A DNA stretch of 64,000 bases. Origin: Ramlibacter tataouinensis. Its GTDB lineage: Bacteria > Pseudomonadota > Gammaproteobacteria > Burkholderiales > Burkholderiaceae_C. Numbering within the stretch: the first letter of the stretch is position 1; each line of letters opens with the position of its first letter. Where the stretch lies: positions 2,294,001-2,358,000 of the forward strand of contig NZ_CP116009.1 of NCBI RefSeq assembly GCF_027941915.1, given 5' to 3'. Shown in pieces: positions 55,683 through 63,859 of the stretch. The notes under the pieces are model-generated. The model ran no database searches, was not told the DNA's origin, and worked only from the letters and a program-made list of their open reading frames with translations. The position numbers and the translations under genes are program-made.

Positions 55683-56324
55683 TCAGCGGTAGATGACGTC
55701 GTCGGCGGCGGCGCGCGAGAACTCGTAGATGCCGGTCCAGACGATCTCGCCGGTCTCCAGGTCGGTCATCTCGAACGAGATCTGGGTGTAGCGCTGCACC
55801 ATGCCGGTCCTGACGTTGCGGCTGTCCAGGGAATTGATCTTGCCGGACAGGCGGTAGTCGGCGCCGAGCTGGGCCTTGGTCAGGCCGATGGTGCCCACGT
55901 CGGTGGTGCCGGAGCGCTTGAGCGCGCGCTCGTTCTCCACCATCGCGGTGTTCTGGCGGTTGACGAACTGCATGCGGGCCCGCGCCGCCCGGTTGAGGTT
56001 GACCATCAGCCGCTGGGTGATGATGTTGCGGTTGATCGCCTGCGAGCTCTCGTTGACGAAGTAGGCGCTGTCGATGATCACGCGCGGCCGCTTGCCGGTC
56101 TCCACGAAGATCGGCTCGGCCAGCATGTCGCGCATCATCTGGTCGGTCATGGCCACGATGTCCTGGCCTTCGACCCCCACCCCCGACACCGGTCCCTTGC
56201 GGCTGGAGTCGACCTCCATCGACGACACCCCGGTCGCGTTCTGCAGGGGCGGGTTGGTCTGGCACCCGGCCAGCGTGGAAGCCAGGGCAAGAATCAGTGC
56301 GGCGGGTCTGGCGGGGTGGAGCAT
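55683..56324 (-). CDS. lpoB: LpoB-like penicillin-binding protein activator
   Basis: LpoB is an outer-membrane lipoprotein that reaches through the peptidoglycan to activate PBP1B. This 213-residue protein has a lipoprotein signal (LASTLAGCQT, Cys near residue 19), a short linker, and the compact LpoB domain: MTDQMMRDMLAEPIF, KRPRVIIDSAYFVNESSQ, and the ending SFEMTDLETGEIVWTGIYEFSR. It is the first gene of the four-gene run. The ATG at 56324 is chosen because upstream codons give no signal peptide. Confidence 0.88.
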   Translation of the reverse strand: MLHPARPAALILALASTLAGCQTNPPLQNATGVSSMEVDSSRKGPVSGVGVEGQDIVAMTDQMMRDMLAEPIFVETGKRPRVIIDSAYFVNESSQAINRNIITQRLMVNLNRAARARMQFVNRQNTAMVENERALKRSGTTDVGTIGLTKAQLGADYRLSGKINSLDSRNVRTGMVQRYTQISFEMTDLETGEIVWTGIYEFSRAAADDVIYR

Positions 56325-56335
56325 GGCGGCCTTAA

Positions 56336-56363
56336 GTTGCAAACAAGCACACATTGTTGCAAC
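56336..56363. promoter_or_regulatory. Paired TTGCAA dyads upstream of lpoB
   Basis: Two TTGCAA palindromes (56337-56342 and 56357-56362) lie 20 bp apart centre to centre within an AT-rich patch, just before the lpoB start. They could form one dyad operator or flank the promoter. Confidence 0.35.
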
Positions 56364-56424
56364 CTTGGTCGGGGCCCGTCCATCCCCCAATTGGGCGCGC
56401 CGCCCGCCGTGTTGGCCCGAAGCG

Positions 56425-57354
56425 TCAGCCGGCGCGCAGCCGCTCGATCAAGCCGCTCAATTCGTCGAGCGAGCCGAAGCCGATCGCCACTTCGCCCGAC
56501 TCCTCGGCGCGGCCGGCGCGCTTGATGCGCTTCTTCACCCGGATCTCGACTTCGGCGGTGAGCAGGTCCGACAGCTCCTCCTCCAGCCGCCGCAGGTCGC
56601 GCGACTTCTCCTTCTTCGGCTTGGGCGAGGTGAGCTGGAATTCGGCCCCGATTTTCTTCACCAGCGACTCGGCCTCGCGCACCGACAGCTTGCGCGCCGT
56701 GATCTGGTTGGCCGCCGTGATCTGGGCGGCGCGCTCCAGCGCCAGCAGGGCCCGGGCATGGCCCATGTCCAGGTCGCCGGCCATCAGCATGGTCTGCACC
56801 GGCTCGGCCAGGTTCAGCAGGCGCAGCAGGTTGGACGCCGCGCTGCGCGAGCGCCCCACGGCCTGCGCCGCCTGCTCGTGGGTCAGGCCGAAGTCGCGCA
56901 CCAGGCGCTGCAGGCCCTGCGCCTCTTCCAACGGGTTCAGGTCCTCGCGCTGGATGTTCTCGATCAGCGCCATGGCGGCGGCCGACTCGTCGGGCACGTC
57001 GCGCACCAGCACCGGCACGCTGTCCAGGCCGGCCAGCCGCGCGGCGCGGAAGCGCCGCTCGCCGGCGATGATTTCGTACTTGCCGGCCTGCTCGCCGCCG
57101 GCCAGCCGGCGCACCAGGATCGGCTGCATGATCCCTTGCGCCTTGATGCTCTCGGCCAGCTCGTACAGCGCGCCCTCGTCCATGCGGGTGCGCGGCTGGT
57201 ACACGCCGGGCACCATGTCCGACAGCCGCAGCGAGGCCGGCTGGCCGGGGTTGGCGCCGGGCGCTTCGGCGGCGCCGTTGCCGCTGGCGGCGGGTCCCAG
57301 CAGTGCCTCGAGGCCGCGCCCCAGTCCCTTGGGTTTTCGGGTCACCATGGTCAT
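56425..57354 (-). CDS. parB: Chromosome partitioning protein ParB
   Basis: ParB is a CTP-dependent clamp that loads at parS and spreads along the origin region. The 309-residue protein has the CTPase motif GERRFRAARLAG near residue 100, the ENIQREDLNPLEEAQG segment, the DNA-recognition helix-turn-helix LTHEQAAQAVGRSRSAASNLLRLL, and a C-terminal dimer domain. Three parS sites lie 2-3 kb upstream of its start. It overlaps the hydrolase gene by four bases. Confidence 0.96.
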   Translation of the reverse strand: MTMVTRKPKGLGRGLEALLGPAASGNGAAEAPGANPGQPASLRLSDMVPGVYQPRTRMDEGALYELAESIKAQGIMQPILVRRLAGGEQAGKYEIIAGERRFRAARLAGLDSVPVLVRDVPDESAAAMALIENIQREDLNPLEEAQGLQRLVRDFGLTHEQAAQAVGRSRSAASNLLRLLNLAEPVQTMLMAGDLDMGHARALLALERAAQITAANQITARKLSVREAESLVKKIGAEFQLTSPKPKKEKSRDLRRLEEELSDLLTAEVEIRVKKRIKRAGRAEESGEVAIGFGSLDELSGLIERLRAG

Positions 57355-57899
57355 CTCTCTCGCAGGTTCATCAGTTCATCGAGCAGGGCCTGGCCGCGCG
57401 GCCAATCGCCCAGGCCGGAATCGGCATTGAGGTGGCCGGCTTCGCCGTGATCGACGAAGCGGCTGCCCCAGGCTTGCGCCAGCTCTCGGGCGCGCTCCAG
57501 GCGGCAATAGGGGTCGTTGCGGCTGGCCACCAGCACGCTGGGAAAGGGCAAGGGCTGGCGTGCAATGGGCGCCCAGCCGCGAAGCTGCTCGCGCAGATCG
57601 GGCCGTTCGACGTCGCCGGGCGCGACCAGCAGGGCGCCGCGGACCCGCGCCGTGCTGCGCGACACCGAGGCCCAGGCCGCGGCCAGGATGCAGCCCAGGC
57701 TGTGCGCCACCAGCACCACCGGCGCCTCGCTCGCCAGGACCGCGTCCTCCAGCCGCGCGCTCCAGTCGCCCCGCAGCGGCCGCATCCAGTCGTGCTGCTC
57801 CACCCGCCGGTAGCCGTGCCGCGCTTCCCACAGCGACTGCCAGTGCTGCGGGCCGCTGTTCTGCCAGCCGGGCAGCAGCAGGACGTCACCAGCCTTCAT
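57351..57899 (-). CDS. RBBP9/YdeN-family serine hydrolase
   Basis: The 182-residue protein has the compact alpha/beta fold of the RBBP9 family: LLLPGWQNSGPQHWQSLWE at the N-terminus, the nucleophile elbow AHSLGC, an acidic residue in SRNDPYC and the catalytic His in GEAGHLNADSGLGDWP. It is encoded between parA and parB, overlapping parB by four bases, and so is probably co-transcribed with the partition genes. The substrate is unknown. Confidence 0.85.
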   Translation of the reverse strand: MKAGDVLLLPGWQNSGPQHWQSLWEARHGYRRVEQHDWMRPLRGDWSARLEDAVLASEAPVVLVAHSLGCILAAAWASVSRSTARVRGALLVAPGDVERPDLREQLRGWAPIARQPLPFPSVLVASRNDPYCRLERARELAQAWGSRFVDHGEAGHLNADSGLGDWPRGQALLDELMNLRER

Positions 57900-57949
57900 T
57901 CGCTAGCAAAACGAGAGCATGAAAGCCAGGATCGGCGCGCCATTGGCAC

Positions 57950-58720
57950 TCACATCTTCTTCACGCGGGCGACCATCTCGTGGGCGAACTCGACGAAGGC
58001 CTGGCTGCCGCGGGCCCCGGGGTCGAACACCACGCCCGGCAGTCCGTAGCTGGGCGCCTCGGCCAGGCGCACGTTGCGCGGGATCACGGTGTCGAACACC
58101 TTCTCGTGGAAGTGGGCCTTCAACTGCTCGCTCACCTGCTGCTGCAGCGTGATGCGCGGATCGAACATCACGCGCAGCAGGCCGATGATCTGCAGGTCCT
58201 TGTTCAGGTTGGCATGCACCTGCTTGATGGTGTTGACCAGGTCGGTGAGGCCCTCCAGCGCGAAGTACTCGCACTGCATCGGCACGATGACGCCATGGGC
58301 GGCGCACAGGCCGTTGAGGGTGAGCATCGACAGCGACGGCGGGCAGTCGAGCAGCACGAAATCGTACTCGTCCCGCACTGTGGCCAGCGCCTCGCGCAGG
58401 CGGCGCTCGCGCCGCTCGACGTCGACCAGTTCCACTTCGGCGCCGGCCAGCTCGCGGTTGGCGCCCAGCACGTCGTAGCCGCACTTGTCGCTGTGCACCC
58501 GAGCTTCGGCGATGCTGGCCGACTCCAGCAGCACGTCGTAGACCGTCAGTTCGAGCTGGCGCTTGTCCACCCCCGAACCCATGGTGGCGTTGCCCTGCGG
58601 GTCCAGGTCGATCATCAGCACGCGCTGGCCGACCTTGGCCAGGCCGGCGGCCAGGTTGACGGTGGTGGTGGTCTTGCCGACGCCGCCCTTCTGGTTGGCG
58701 ACACAAAAAATGCGGGCCAT
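57950..58720 (-). CDS. parA: Chromosome partitioning ATPase ParA
   Basis: ParA is a deviant-Walker ATPase that moves ParB-parS complexes over the nucleoid. The 256-residue protein opens with IFCVANQKGGVGKTTTTVNLA (signature Lys and P-loop), then LMIDLDPQGNATMGSG and YDFVLLDCPPSLSMLTLN, and later MFDPRITL. It lacks an N-terminal DNA-binding extension, as expected for a chromosomal ParA. Its stop lies 50 bp before the hydrolase start. Confidence 0.96.
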   Translation of the reverse strand: MARIFCVANQKGGVGKTTTTVNLAAGLAKVGQRVLMIDLDPQGNATMGSGVDKRQLELTVYDVLLESASIAEARVHSDKCGYDVLGANRELAGAEVELVDVERRERRLREALATVRDEYDFVLLDCPPSLSMLTLNGLCAAHGVIVPMQCEYFALEGLTDLVNTIKQVHANLNKDLQIIGLLRVMFDPRITLQQQVSEQLKAHFHEKVFDTVIPRNVRLAEAPSYGLPGVVFDPGARGSQAFVEFAHEMVARVKKM

Positions 58721-58727
58721 CGGTCGG

Positions 58728-59342
58728 CTACTTCGACAGGGCCAGGCGGATGCCGAAGCCGACCAGGAACAGGCCGGCGAGCTTTTCCAGGGTGCGCCCG
58801 ATCACCGGCTGGGCGCGCAGCCGCGCGGCCAGGAAGTGGGTCAGCAGCACGGCGACCAGGCCATAGACGAAGGTCAGCACCGCGATGGTGGCCGCCATCA
58901 CGCCGAAGGTCAGCAGGCCCTGGTGGCGCTGCGGGTCGACGAACAGCGGGAAGAACGCCATGTAGAACACGATCGCCTTCGGGTTGAGCAGCGTGATCAC
59001 CGCCGCCTGGCGGAAGTAGTGGCCGGCATGGATGGTCAGCACCGGCGCGCCGCCGGGCTTGGCCAGCAGCATCCGCAGCCCCAGCCACGCCAGGTAGCCG
59101 GCGCCCAGCCACTGCACCGCATGGAAGGCCGCCGGGTAGGCCAGCAGCAGCGCCGCCACCCCGGCCACCGCCGCCCACATCAGCACCTGGTCGCCGGCGA
59201 TGATGCCGAAGGTCGCCGCCAAGCCGCCGCGCAGGCCGCCCTTGCCGGTGGAGGTGATCAGCGCCAGGTTGCCGGGACCGGGGATGGCCAGGAAGATGAT
59301 GATGGCGGCGACGAAGGCGCCGTAGTCCGCGACCCCGAACAT
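58728..59342 (-). CDS. LysE/RhtB-family amino acid exporter
   Basis: The 204-residue inner-membrane protein exports amino acids or homoserine lactone-like compounds. It has the family signature IPGPGNLALI near residue 22, GGLRGGLAATFGIIAGD, and NPKAIVFYMAFFP, and about six membrane spans. It is only 7 bp upstream of parA on the same strand, so it is part of the rsmG-lysE-parA-parB run. Confidence 0.9.
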   Translation of the reverse strand: MFGVADYGAFVAAIIIFLAIPGPGNLALITSTGKGGLRGGLAATFGIIAGDQVLMWAAVAGVAALLLAYPAAFHAVQWLGAGYLAWLGLRMLLAKPGGAPVLTIHAGHYFRQAAVITLLNPKAIVFYMAFFPLFVDPQRHQGLLTFGVMAATIAVLTFVYGLVAVLLTHFLAARLRAQPVIGRTLEKLAGLFLVGFGIRLALSK

Positions 59343-59382
59343 TGAATCCCCCGGTGTTCTCGTGTGGAGCGGCGAGTGTAAG

Positions 59383-60027
59383 TCAGCCGCCCGGCGGCAC
59401 CGGCCGCAACCAGACGATGCAGCGTTCCGCAGCCAGGCCCGGAACCGTGAGATGTTCCACGTGAAACACGACCACGTCCGGCGGCAAGGCGGCGATCTCC
59501 TCCTGCGGGTACTTGCCCTTCATGGCCAGCCAAGCGCCCTGCTCCGCCAGCGCCTGGCGCGAGCCGGCGGTGAAATCGGCCAAGGAAGCGAAGGCGCGCG
59601 CGCTCACCAGGTCGTAGCGGTCGGCCACCGTTTCGACCCGGGCATGGACGCCGCGCAGGTTGGGCAGCTTGAGCGCCGCGGCCGCCTGCTGGACGAAGGC
59701 CGCCTTCTTGCCCACCGCGTCAACGCAGTCGACCCGCCAGCCGGGGCAGCAGATGGCGATCACCACGCCCGGCAGGCCGGCGCCGGCGCCGACGTCCAGC
59801 AGGCGGCCTGCCTCGCCGGCTTGGCGCCGCAGTGGGCCGACCACCGCCAGGCTGTCCAGCAGGTGGTGGGTCAGCATCTCGCGCGGGTCGCGCACGGCGG
59901 TCAGGTTGTAGACCTTGTTCCATTTGGCCAGCAGGTCCAGGTAGCCGAGCAGCGCATCCTGCTGCTCGGGCCGCAGGGACAAGTCCAGCCCGGCCAGTCC
60001 GGCCTCCAGTTCGGCGCGCAAGCTCAT
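59383..60027 (-). CDS. rsmG: 16S rRNA m7G527 methyltransferase RsmG
   Basis: RsmG methylates N7 of G527 in 16S rRNA. The 214-residue SAM-dependent enzyme shows [21 protein letters not shown], the SAM loop [29 protein letters not shown] and SARAFASL. It overlaps mnmG by four bases. A parS site lies inside its 3' part, so part of the coding sequence doubles as a ParB site. Confidence 0.96.
   Translation of the reverse strand: MSLRAELEAGLAGLDLSLRPEQQDALLGYLDLLAKWNKVYNLTAVRDPREMLTHHLLDSLAVVGPLRRQAGEAGRLLDVGAGAGLPGVVIAICCPGWRVDCVDAVGKKAAFVQQAAAALKLPNLRGVHARVETVADRYDLVSARAFASLADFTAGSRQALAEQGAWLAMKGKYPQEEIAALPPDVVVFHVEHLTVPGLAAERCIVWLRPVPPGG
59453..59468. other. parS site 1 (inside rsmG)
   Basis: TGTTCCACGTGAAACA matches the ParB-binding consensus TGTTNCACGTGAAACA at all positions. 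Confidence 0.93.
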
Positions 60028-61973
60028 GCGGCCTGCTTGGGCTGGTTGGCGGCCTCGGTGAAGCCCTGGAACCGGTTCTTCTTCAGGTGGATCAGCAGCA
60101 GCGAGATCGCCGCCGGCGTCACCCCCGAGATGCGCGAGGCCATGCCCAGCGTTTCCGGCCGGTGCTGGCTCAGCTTTTGCCGCACCTCGATCGACAGCGC
60201 CATCACCTGCATGTAGTCCAGCTCGGGCGGCAGCCGCAGGTTCTCGTAGTGGGCTGCGCGCTCGACCTCGTCCTTCTGGCGCTCGATGTAGCCGGCGTAC
60301 TTGGCGTCGATCTCCAGTTGCTCGACCACCGGTCCGTACAGCTCGCCCAGTGTTTCACGTGAAACAGCCGGGCTGGCGTGGCGGCCGCCGTCAAGGGACA
60401 TCAGCGCCTCGTAGCCGACCCCGGGCCGGCGCAGCAGGTCGGCCAGGTGGTGCTCGTGCTCGATCGCCTTGCCCAGCACCCGCTCCGATTCGGCCGCCGG
60501 CAGGTTGCGCGGGTTGACCCAGACCGTGCGCAGCCGCTGTGTTTCACGTGAAACCGCATCGCGCTTGCGGTTGAAGGCATCCCAGCGGTCGTCCGGGATC
60601 AGGCCCAGCTGCCGCCCGGCCTCGGTCAGCCGCATGTCGGCGTTGTCTTCGCGCAGCTGCAGCCGGAACTCGGCCCGGCTGGTGAACATGCGGTACGGCT
60701 CGGTCACCCCCTTGGTGATCAGGTCGTCCACCAGCACGCCCAGGTAGGCCTCGTCGCGGCGCGGCACCCAGGGCTCGCGACCCTGGCACTGCAGGGCGGC
60801 ATTGATGCCGGCGAACAGGCCCTGTGCCGCCGCCTCTTCGTAGCCGGTGGTGCCGTTGATCTGGCCGGCAAAGAACAGGCCGCCGATCTGGCGCGTCTCG
60901 AAGCTGCTGCGGAGCGAGCGCGGGTCGAAGTAGTCGTACTCGATGGCGTAGCCCGGCCGCAGGATGTGCGCCTGCTCCAGCCCGGGCAGGGTGCGCACCA
61001 GCGCGTATTGGATGTCGAACGGCAGGCTGGTCGAAATGCCGTTGGGGTAGAACTCGTTGGTCGTCAGCCCCTCCGGCTCCAGGAACACCTGGTGGCTGTC
61101 CTTGCCGGCGAAGCGGTTGATCTTGTCCTCCACACTCGGGCAGTAGCGCGGCCCCACCCCTTCGATCTTGCCGGTGAACATCGGGCTGCGGTCGAAGCCG
61201 GAGCGGATGATCGCGTGGGTGCGCTCGTTGGTGTGGGTGATCCAGCACGGCACCTGGCGCGGATGCATTCCGGCCCGCCCCATGAAGCTGAACACCGGCA
61301 GCGGATCCAGGTCGCCCGGTTGCGCCTCGCAGCGCGAGAAATCGATGGTCCGGCCGTCGATGCGCGGCGGCGTGCCGGTCTTCAGCCGCCCCTGCGGCAG
61401 CTTCAGCTCCTTCAGCCGGGCCGACAGCGAGACCGCCGGCGGATCACCCGCACGGCCGGCCGCATAGTTGTTCAGCCCGACGTGGATCTTGCCGTCCAGG
61501 AAGGTGCCGGCCGTCAGCACCACGGTGCGCGAACGGAAGCGGATCCCGACCTGCGTGACGGCGCCGACCACCCGGTCGCCCTCCACCATCAGGTCGTCCA
61601 CCGCCTGCTGGAACAGCGTCAGGTTGGCCTGGTTCTCCAGCCGCCGGCGGATCGCCGCCTTGTAGAGGATGCGGTCGGCCTGGGCCCGGGTGGCGCGCAC
61701 GGCCGGCCCCTTGGAGCTGTTGAGGATGCGGAACTGGATTCCCGCCTCGTCGGTGGCGATCGCCATTGCCCCGCCCAGTGCATCGACTTCCTTGACCAGG
61801 TGGCCCTTGCCGATGCCGCCGATCGACGGGTTGCAGCTCATCTGGCCCAGGGTCTCGATGTTGTGGGTCAGCAGCAGGGTCCGGCAGCCCATGCGGGCCG
61901 CGGCCAGCGCCGCCTCGGTGCCGGCGTGGCCACCGCCGACGACGATGACGTCGAATTCTTCCGGGTAAAGCAT
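60024..61973 (-). CDS. mnmG: tRNA uridine 5-carboxymethylaminomethyl modification enzyme MnmG (GidA)
   Basis: MnmG, with MnmE, modifies the wobble uridine of several tRNAs using FAD and methylene-tetrahydrofolate. The 649-residue protein begins [20 protein letters not shown] and has [25 protein letters not shown], the cysteine motif FSRCEAQPG, and [18 protein letters not shown]. The ATG at 61973 is at the usual family start. Two parS sites lie inside it. Its position next to rsmG and near oriC is ancestral in many bacteria. Confidence 0.97.
   Translation of the reverse strand: MLYPEEFDVIVVGGGHAGTEAALAAARMGCRTLLLTHNIETLGQMSCNPSIGGIGKGHLVKEVDALGGAMAIATDEAGIQFRILNSSKGPAVRATRAQADRILYKAAIRRRLENQANLTLFQQAVDDLMVEGDRVVGAVTQVGIRFRSRTVVLTAGTFLDGKIHVGLNNYAAGRAGDPPAVSLSARLKELKLPQGRLKTGTPPRIDGRTIDFSRCEAQPGDLDPLPVFSFMGRAGMHPRQVPCWITHTNERTHAIIRSGFDRSPMFTGKIEGVGPRYCPSVEDKINRFAGKDSHQVFLEPEGLTTNEFYPNGISTSLPFDIQYALVRTLPGLEQAHILRPGYAIEYDYFDPRSLRSSFETRQIGGLFFAGQINGTTGYEEAAAQGLFAGINAALQCQGREPWVPRRDEAYLGVLVDDLITKGVTEPYRMFTSRAEFRLQLREDNADMRLTEAGRQLGLIPDDRWDAFNRKRDAVSRETQRLRTVWVNPRNLPAAESERVLGKAIEHEHHLADLLRRPGVGYEALMSLDGGRHASPAVSRETLGELYGPVVEQLEIDAKYAGYIERQKDEVERAAHYENLRLPPELDYMQVMALSIEVRQKLSQHRPETLGMASRISGVTPAAISLLLIHLKKNRFQGFTEAANQPKQAA
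60351..60366. other. parS site 2 (inside mnmG)
   Basis: TGTTTCACGTGAAACA is a perfect 16-bp palindromic parS. On the coding strand it specifies Val-Ser-Arg-Glu-Thr. Confidence 0.96.
60540..60555. other. parS site 3 (inside mnmG)
   Basis: TGTTTCACGTGAAACC matches parS at 15 of 16 bases and also encodes Val-Ser-Arg-Glu-Thr. Confidence 0.88.
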
Positions 61974-61975
61974 GT

Positions 61976-62398
61976 CTAGGCCTCGATCAGTTCGGTGGTC
62001 AGGCCGGCGGCTTCGGCCGCCAGCGCCTGCCGGCGGTCGGCGGTGACGAACAGGTCGACCCCCGCCACCTGCGCCGACGCGACGTGCAGGGCATCCAGGG
62101 CGCGCAGCCGGCTGCGCTCCATCACGGCGATGGCATGCGCCTCCACCCGGCGGTCCAGCTCGATCCGGGTGAAGGCGCCGAAGTGCTGCTGCACGACCGC
62201 CATGATGCGCAGGTAGTCGTCGGCCGCCACCAGGCCATCGTGGCGCTGGCGGTGGAGGGCCGAGGCAACTTCGACCTTGCAGTGCGCCGCCACCACCAGC
62301 TCGCGCGCGGAGCCGACCAGCGCACGCACCTGGTCGCTGCCGCGCTCGCGGCTGTACAGCTTGTAGAGCGCCGAGGTGTCCATCAGCAGGCGGTTCAC
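61976..62398 (-). CDS. vapC: VapC-like PIN-domain toxin
   Basis: PIN-domain toxins are Mg-dependent RNases, usually cutting tRNA or rRNA. The 140-residue protein has the first acidic residue in [10 protein letters not shown], a second acidic region [10 protein letters not shown], the pair in [12 protein letters not shown] and the last Asp in FVTADRRQ. The GTG at 62398 overlaps the antitoxin stop (GTGA); an ATG five codons in (62383) is less likely. It lies 2 bp before mnmG begins on the same strand. Confidence 0.85.
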   Translation of the reverse strand: MNRLLMDTSALYKLYSRERGSDQVRALVGSARELVVAAHCKVEVASALHRQRHDGLVAADDYLRIMAVVQQHFGAFTRIELDRRVEAHAIAVMERSRLRALDALHVASAQVAGVDLFVTADRRQALAAEAAGLTTELIEA

Positions 62399-62646
62399 CA
62401 GCCACCCTCGCGTTCTTCGACGATGAGCTGGGCGCCGGTCTTGCCGTCGGGCCGGGTGATCCGCAACGGCTCGAACGGCTGCTTCCAGCTCGGCGGCGGC
62501 TCGTCGGCGGGGCGCTCCGGCTGCACCGGCACCAGGTCGGCCACCGGCTTGCCGTGCCGCATGATGCGCACGGTCTCGCCCCGCTCGACGCGGTCCAGCA
62601 TGGCGGAGGCGTTGGCTCGGAATTCGCTCAGCGGGAGCACGTGCAT
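62395..62646 (-). CDS. Phd/YefM-type antitoxin
   Basis: The 83-residue antitoxin has the Phd/YefM DNA-binding fold at its N-terminus ([25 protein letters not shown], then [13 protein letters not shown]) and a C-terminal tail rich in Pro, Lys and Glu, for toxin binding. The start is taken as ATG at 62646; a TTG at 62658 would place the operator inside the gene. It overlaps the toxin gene by four bases and is probably autoregulated through the palindrome at its 5' end. Confidence 0.85.
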   Translation of the reverse strand: MHVLPLSEFRANASAMLDRVERGETVRIMRHGKPVADLVPVQPERPADEPPPSWKQPFEPLRITRPDGKTGAQLIVEEREGGW

Positions 62647-62671
62647 GTACAACTCCAATGGTTTTGTACAT
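62645..62671. promoter_or_regulatory. Inverted repeat at the antitoxin promoter
   Basis: ATGTACAA (62645-62652) and TTGTACAT (62664-62671) form perfect 8-bp arms around 11 bp, overlapping the antitoxin start. This is typical of autoregulated toxin-antitoxin operators. Confidence 0.7.
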
Positions 62672-62708
62672 TTTACCGGCTGCTGGAAGCCCGTGATGCA
62701 ATCGGGTC

Positions 62709-63287
62709 ATGAAGCTCCTCGTGTTCGCCGGCAGCACCCGACAGCAGTCGCACAACCGCCGTCTCGCCGGCGTGGTGGCCCGCATGGCCCGGCAGCAAGG
62801 CGTCGAGGTGACGCACCTCGAACTGGCGGACTTCGATGTGCCCATGTACAACGCCGACCTCGAGGCACGCGGCACTCCGGCCGATGTGCTGCGGCTCAAG
62901 CAGATCGCCTTCGAGCATCCGGCCTGGATCATCTGCGCGCCGGAGTACAACGCCAGCTACCCCGCCCTGCTGAAGAACACGCTCGACTGGATCTCCAGCC
63001 CGGTGAAGGCCGACCCCGTCTGGCGCGACGACTTGCGCGCCACCCGCGGCAAGGTCGTGGGCATGCTCAGCGCCTCGCCCGGCGCCTTGGGCGGCCTGCG
63101 CTCGCAAAGCCACCTCGCGCCCTTGCTGCTGACCCTGCGTTGCTGGCTCGCCCCGGAACACTTCGCGCTGGGCCACGCCGCCAGCGCTTTCGATGCCGCC
63201 GGCGAGCTGGTCGACGAAGCGGCGCGCCGACGGGTGCAGGCGGTGCTCGATCAAGTGCTCTGGGCGGCGTCACGACTGCAGGCGTGA
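62709..63287 (+). CDS. NAD(P)H-dependent FMN reductase (ChrR/SsuE type)
   Basis: The 192-residue flavodoxin-like enzyme has the FMN phosphate loop VFAGSTRQQSHNRRLA and the second FMN loop CAPEYNASYPALLKN, which includes the family-typical PEYN, and ends with GKVVGMLSASPGALGG. It reduces FMN or quinones with NAD(P)H. It is the gene just before oriC on the right, comparable in fold and position to the flavodoxin mioC beside E. coli oriC. The start is ATG at 62709. Confidence 0.88.
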   Translation: MKLLVFAGSTRQQSHNRRLAGVVARMARQQGVEVTHLELADFDVPMYNADLEARGTPADVLRLKQIAFEHPAWIICAPEYNASYPALLKNTLDWISSPVKADPVWRDDLRATRGKVVGMLSASPGALGGLRSQSHLAPLLLTLRCWLAPEHFALGHAASAFDAAGELVDEAARRRVQAVLDQVLWAASRLQA

Positions 63288-63451
63288 CGGTCGTGCCCTG
63301 CTGACGGCACTGAGCCGACGGCCACGCCCCCGTCGATCAGCTCACTTCCTCCGGATTCCCGCGCTCTTTAGGCACGCGCCGACGCGCGCCGCCGCAACCT
63401 TCGACGCCCAGGACCGCCTGGGGCGCAGGGACCGCGCCGCCCGAAAAAGCG

Positions 63452-63460
63452 CGTGGACAA
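63452..63460 (-). other. DnaA box (weak)
   Basis: TTGTCCACG on the minus strand, seven of nine matches to TTATCCACA. Confidence 0.6.
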
Positions 63461-63491
63461 ACCTGTTGAGCGTTTCGGCACAACCCATGGG

Positions 63492-63500
63492 TTGTCCACA
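63492..63500 (+). other. DnaA box
   Basis: TTGTCCACA, eight of nine matches to TTATCCACA. Confidence 0.8.
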
Positions 63501-63555
63501 AGCCGAGCCATGCGGCCAGACTTGTCCCTTTTGGCGCGACAGCGCGAAAGCGCCC

Positions 63556-63564
63556 TTCCCCACA
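63556..63564 (+). other. DnaA box (weak)
   Basis: TTCCCCACA, seven of nine matches to TTATCCACA. Confidence 0.5.
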
Positions 63565-63610
63565 TCCTTCAAGCGACCGCAAGTCCCTGTCAGGGCTCGG
63601 AAAGATGAGG

Positions 63611-63619
63611 TTGTCCACA
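63611..63619 (+). other. DnaA box next to the unwinding element
   Basis: TTGTCCACA, eight of nine matches, placed 14 bp before the DnaA-trios in the orientation expected of the box that guides DnaA onto single-stranded DNA. Confidence 0.85.
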
Positions 63620-63633
63620 CGGGTCGCGGACCC

Positions 63634-63648
63634 CTACTACTACTACTA
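63634..63648 (-). repeat. Five DnaA-trios (3'-GAT-5')
   Basis: The top strand reads CTA five times in a row; the bottom strand therefore reads 3'-GAT-5' five times without error, the DnaA-trio motif. A 14-bp GC-rich spacer (63620-63633), itself mostly a small palindrome, separates it from the DnaA box. Confidence 0.88.
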
Positions 63649-63672
63649 ATTAAAGAAATAAGATAAATAAGA
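63649..63672. other. AT-rich DNA unwinding element
   Basis: 24 bp with only three G/C bases directly follow the trios, the most AT-rich stretch noticed in the window. Confidence 0.82.
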
Positions 63673-63859
63673 ACAGCCAAGGCCCCGCCCCCGGCCCATG
63701 GCGCACGTGATCCCGCGCCGGGCGCCTCCGCGCCGATTCCCGGCGTGCTGCGGCAAATCGGGCTGTCGCCAAGAACCTGCCCGCGCGGCCACCGGCTGGA
63801 ACCCACCTGGCAACGCCGGCCCACAATGAGGCGTTTCGTGTACGGATCCCGCCAGTCAG

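Larger units (their letters stand above)
63440..63675. other. oriC: Chromosomal replication origin oriC
   Basis: Within a 572-bp gap (63288-63859) lies a set of DnaA-box-like sequences, a GC-rich spacer, five DnaA-trios and a long AT-rich tract in an otherwise very GC-rich region. The neighbourhood (mnmG, rsmG, parA, parB, parS) is typical for origins, and genes left of it run away from it. The outer parts of the gap (63288-63440 and 63675-63859) show nothing I can name. Confidence 0.9.

Noticed and set aside
63634-63648. A simple CTA microsatellite
   Set aside because: Its position 14 bp from a DnaA box, orientation and following AT-rich tract fit DnaA-trios.
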